7,186 nt of DNA, from NCBI GenBank assembly GCA_904420235.1, contig CAJFUS010000205.1, positions 1 through 7,186 on the forward strand, given 5' to 3'. The notes under the pieces are model-generated. The model made no database searches and was not told the origin of the DNA. It saw only the letters and a list, made by a program, of their open reading frames with translations. Source of the stretch: Candidatus Neoanaerotignum tabaqchaliae. GTDB lineage: Bacteria > Bacillota > Clostridia > Lachnospirales > Anaerotignaceae. Of this stretch, positions 4,902 through 7,186 are shown piece by piece (positions within the stretch are counted from its first letter, which is position 1; the number at the start of each line of letters is the position of its first letter). Position numbers and translations under genes: made by a program.

Positions 4902-6191
4902 TTAATCGCCGCTGCTTTCAGGCAAAGGGATAATATCAAAGGCTGTGTTTTGGCCTTGCCGCGACAATTCAGATTCCTCGTTAACTGTATTCTCAAAATA
5001 GCCGCTTTCCCCGCCGGAGGCCGAAAGCAAAGGCGTTTCGGTTTCATCGTCTTCGGATATTGATTTTTCCGCATTTTCCATATCCCTTATTTTATTTTCA
5101 AGAAACGTTATTTTTTCGGTAAGCTCAGAGTTTTTCTCTATCTCGCTGTTAAGGGCCTCTCTAATTTGAGAAATAGCTCCGGAAGCGTTTTTTTGCAGTT
5201 TTGAAAGTTCTGATGTTATTGAGGCTATTGTTTTGTCCTTTTCCATAATGGCTTTTTTATATTCATTATCAGCGTTTTCAACCCTGTTTTCGGTTCTGTA
5301 ATTTATTCCCGCCGTTTCCGGCATTATTATTGTGCCGTCGGACATGGTTAAAAGGCTTGATGAACAGCTTTGGCTGGAAGCGTCATACATTTGAATTTTA
5401 GCGCAGCCTGAGGCCGTTGATTGCTCTGACGGCATAAATACCTGTTTTATGGCGTTGGCCCTGCGGGTTATTATACGTCCAGTTGGCGTTGTAAGCACTA
5501 TATTTACGTTTTCGCCGCTGGGAAATATAAAGCAGTTTTCGGCCTGCTGTGTTTTTATAAGAGATATGGGCTTTGAAAGAACCCGTGATGTGAGGGACCT
5601 GTATGACAGTTCAAAGCCTGAATGTATTTTAAGCAAAACTGCCGCGTGTATAATGCCTTGGCAGGAGCAAAAGGACACGTCCTGCACGCTGTCGGCCTGA
5701 CGGCTCAGTTCAAAGGGTATGTTTGCGGCGCAGTGGTATATAAAAAGCCGCCCTTCATTGGAATAGAGTATATAATTTTCTCCTGAAAGAAGAAAACTTT
5801 GGCAAAAATCAGGGCTTTTTGATATTACCGATGTGCCGGACGAATTTTTTCTGTAAAGTCCCCCATTTTCAAGGGTATAAAATATATCCCTGCCGCTGTA
5901 TATAAATATTTTTCCCGATGATAAAGCAAGAGCCTGCGGCGAAAGCTTTGTACGTGATATTCCGCTGGAGGTTACCCTTATTGCCGCGCCCGCGCCCTGA
6001 ATGGTTTTGAAAAAAATTAAAAAGCCTCCGTTGGAGTCGGAACATATATTAAATCCCGGCTCAACACCGTTTTGCATTATAAGAGGCTCCGAGGGTTTCG
6101 AGCCGTTGAAGGCGGCGTAATATATGGCGTTAAGGCGGCAGAATATAAGGGCCTTTTTGCCGTTTATTGATATTGCTGCCTGTGTAAGCAT
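4902..6191 (-). CDS. 429-aa protein of unknown function: beta-rich body, coiled coil, acidic tail
   Basis: I do not recognise a family. The start is supported by AAAGAGG (plus-strand CCTCTTT, 6198-6204), six bases before the ATG. Residues 1-300 are rich in short beta-type stretches ending in turns, for example GKIFIYSGRDIFYTLENGG (93-111), GENYILYSNEGRLFIYH (137-153) and FIFPSGENVNIVLTTPTGR (221-239). This rhythm suggests a beta-propeller. A charged helical stretch at about 305-378 (MEKDKTIASITSELSKLQ, IEKNSELTEKITFLENKI) is a likely coiled coil. The tail from 379 is acidic and Ser-rich and looks disordered. There is no signal peptide, membrane segment or LPXTG motif, so it is probably cytoplasmic. 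Eleven Cys are scattered without a metal motif. Propeller plus coiled coil suggests a scaffold or structural role, which is inference. It shares strand with htpG, but a terminator separates them. Confidence 0.85.
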   Translation of the reverse strand: MLTQAAISINGKKALIFCRLNAIYYAAFNGSKPSEPLIMQNGVEPGFNICSDSNGGFLIFFKTIQGAGAAIRVTSSGISRTKLSPQALALSSGKIFIYSGRDIFYTLENGGLYRKNSSGTSVISKSPDFCQSFLLSGENYILYSNEGRLFIYHCAANIPFELSRQADSVQDVSFCSCQGIIHAAVLLKIHSGFELSYRSLTSRVLSKPISLIKTQQAENCFIFPSGENVNIVLTTPTGRIITRRANAIKQVFMPSEQSTASGCAKIQMYDASSQSCSSSLLTMSDGTIIMPETAGINYRTENRVENADNEYKKAIMEKDKTIASITSELSKLQKNASGAISQIREALNSEIEKNSELTEKITFLENKIRDMENAEKSISEDDETETPLLSASGGESGYFENTVNEESELSRQGQNTAFDIIPLPESSGD

Positions 6192-6215
6192 ATAAAACCT
6201 CTTTTATTTATGTTT

Positions 6216-6245
6216 AATATATACTATTATTCATGAGACGCTAAA
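6216..6245 (-). promoter_or_regulatory. Weak promoter candidate for the 429-aa gene
   Basis: On the minus strand TATATT (plus-strand AATATA, 6216-6221) lies 24 bases upstream of the start codon, in a 73-base gap after the htpG terminator. The -35 region has no good match (TTAGCG at about 17-bp spacing). A promoter is needed here because the htpG terminator lies just upstream, but its exact position is uncertain. Confidence 0.25.
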
Positions 6246-6255
6246 ATTACAAGGC

Positions 6256-6286
6256 AAAAATAAAAATCCCGCCTTAAGGCGGGATT
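6256..6286 (-). terminator. Intrinsic terminator of htpG
   Basis: AATCCCGCC (6265-6273) and GGCGGGATT (6278-6286) form a perfect 9-bp stem around TTAA. On the minus strand it is followed by T-runs (complement of 6262-6264 and 6256-6260). It begins six bases after the htpG stop codon. Confidence 0.93.
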
Positions 6287-6292
6287 AAAGAT

Positions 6293-7186
6293 TTATTTCT
6301 CAAGCATTTTTTCCATAATGCGGTTGCTTCTGTCTATAAATTTTGACATTTCCTCGGGAGTAAGAGTTTTCTGGCTCATCATTGCCAAATCGTAAAGCTG
6401 AGCGCATACAAGGTCGGCATATTCCTTATTTTCAGGCTGAGCCTTTATTTCTATAAGCTTTTTAACAAGAGGGTTGTTTGTGTTAAGAACAAGGGTATAT
6501 TCCGGCTTTACATCGCCGAACATTTTTAAAAGCTCCGGCTGATTTTTATACATTTCCATCATCTCAAGCATACGCCTTGAATGCTCGCTTATAAGCATTA
6601 TCGATGAAACATCCTCGGACTTTAAGCCTTCGGCCTTAACGGTAAGGTCGTTATTTGACAATGTGCCCCTGAAAAGGTTCTGCATTTCTTCCGAAAGTTT
6701 ATCGTCATTTTGAGCCTCGCTGTCTTTTAATGTTTCGGCAATATCGGCGTCAACTCTGGCGAACTGAGGCTTGCCCTGAGATTTATACTCAAGGAACGAT
6801 ATAAAGTTAACGTCGATTCTTGATGAGAGTATAAGAGCCTCCATGTTCTGCTCTTTAAGCATGTTTACATACTGCACCTGCTGGTTCTCGTCTGAAACGT
6901 AGAAAACTTTATTTTCATGTTTGTCTTTGTTGTCCTCAAGATACTCGTCGAGAGTTTTATAAACGCCGTTTGTTGTTTTGTATATAAGAGACGGCTTAAC
7001 CTTGTCATAAAATTTCTCTTCTTTCATGCAGCCGTATTTTATAAATAGGCTTATGTCGTCCCAGAATTTTTCATAGGACTGACGGTCGTTTTTGAATATG
7101 CTGTTAAGTTTGTCGCCAACTTTTTTAGATATATAAAGGCTCATTTTTTGAGCGTAGCCGTCGTTTTGAAGAGCGCTTCTTGAAAC
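6293..7186 (-). CDS. htpG: HtpG (Hsp90 chaperone), 3' part, 5' end outside window
   Basis: HtpG is a dimeric, ATP-driven cytoplasmic chaperone. The frame is open to the window edge, so the ATG at 7144 is internal. Fourteen more residues are readable upstream (VSRSALQNDGYAQK), giving 297 visible of the roughly 620 usual. The V-S-R motif at the very edge corresponds to the middle-domain catalytic loop, whose Arg (Arg380 in yeast Hsp90) contacts the ATP gamma phosphate. Next come YISKKVGDKLNSIFKN and SLFIKYGCMKEEKFYDKV, typical of clostridial HtpG, and then the C-terminal dimerisation region (SEHSRRMLEMMEMYKN, YTLVLNTNNPLVKKL). It ends at MEKMLEK without the eukaryotic MEEVD tail, as expected for bacteria. 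The ATPase domain and promoter are outside the window. The sequence looks intact. A strong terminator follows, so it is not co-transcribed with the 429-aa gene unless there is readthrough. Confidence 0.96.
   Translation of the reverse strand, partial: VSRSALQNDGYAQKMSLYISKKVGDKLNSIFKNDRQSYEKFWDDISLFIKYGCMKEEKFYDKVKPSLIYKTTNGVYKTLDEYLEDNKDKHENKVFYVSDENQQVQYVNMLKEQNMEALILSSRIDVNFISFLEYKSQGKPQFARVDADIAETLKDSEAQNDDKLSEEMQNLFRGTLSNNDLTVKAEGLKSEDVSSIMLISEHSRRMLEMMEMYKNQPELLKMFGDVKPEYTLVLNTNNPLVKKLIEIKAQPENKEYADLVCAQLYDLAMMSQKTLTPEEMSKFIDRSNRIMEKMLEK

Noticed and set aside
4838..5074. Minus-strand frame of 78 codons overlapping the end of the 429-aa gene
   Set aside because: It is a different frame of the same strand running through the terminator hairpin, with low-complexity basic composition and no ribosome binding site.
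5449..5700. Plus-strand frame of 83 codons inside the 429-aa gene
   Set aside because: It lies fully within a long, well-supported minus-strand gene and lacks a ribosome binding site.
1..7186. CRISPR array, tRNA, rRNA or insertion-sequence ends
   Set aside because: No regularly spaced repeats, tRNA-like cloverleaf with conserved TTCGA arm, rRNA segment or transposase gene was seen on reading through the window.

Overview
The window looks like a piece of a low-GC, anaerobic, probably spore-forming Firmicutes genome (class Clostridia, gut-type). This rests on AT-rich intergenic DNA, strong GGAGG-type ribosome binding sites, frequent AGA/AGG/ATA codons, a clostridial-type HtpG, a tiny Cys-rich membrane protein of the YjcZ-like kind, and a large serine recombinase of the type common in Clostridia mobile elements. 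No taxonomic marker gene is present, so this is inference.

Left part (1-2423, all + strand) has a mobile-element character. It holds a 72-aa DUF6809-like small protein, about 370 bp of AT-rich non-coding DNA, a 34-codon Lys-rich mini-ORF, and a 543-aa large serine recombinase. The leader of the recombinase is unusually structured. A 59-nt near-perfect hairpin ends exactly at the mini-ORF start codon and covers its ribosome binding site. A second hairpin with a T-run lies between the mini-ORF and the recombinase. The recombinase itself probably starts at a TTG (792), because the in-frame ATG at 777 overlaps the Shine-Dalgarno sequence. No element ends could be fixed.

Middle part (2424-4124, + strand) is a two-gene metabolic unit. 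A clear sigma-A-type promoter with an overlapping dyad drives an enolase-superfamily sugar-acid dehydratase (galactonate/mannonate dehydratase-like) and, 28 bp later, a 48-aa Cys-rich protein. The unit is closed by a strong, probably bidirectional, terminator.

Right part (4126-7186) starts with a truncated subtilisin-like protease on the minus strand. It keeps the catalytic Asp and His but lost everything after the HGTH motif, and it ends almost against the terminator. Divergent from it is a 65-aa protein with two near-identical hydrophobic segments and nine Cys, with its own terminator. Then come two minus-strand genes, each with its own intrinsic terminator: a 429-aa protein of unknown function (beta-rich body, coiled coil, acidic tail) and the 3' part of htpG (Hsp90), which runs off the window edge.

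The genes do not form one pathway. The most notable points are the structured leader and mini-ORF ahead of the recombinase, the subtilase truncation point, and two small Cys-rich proteins.
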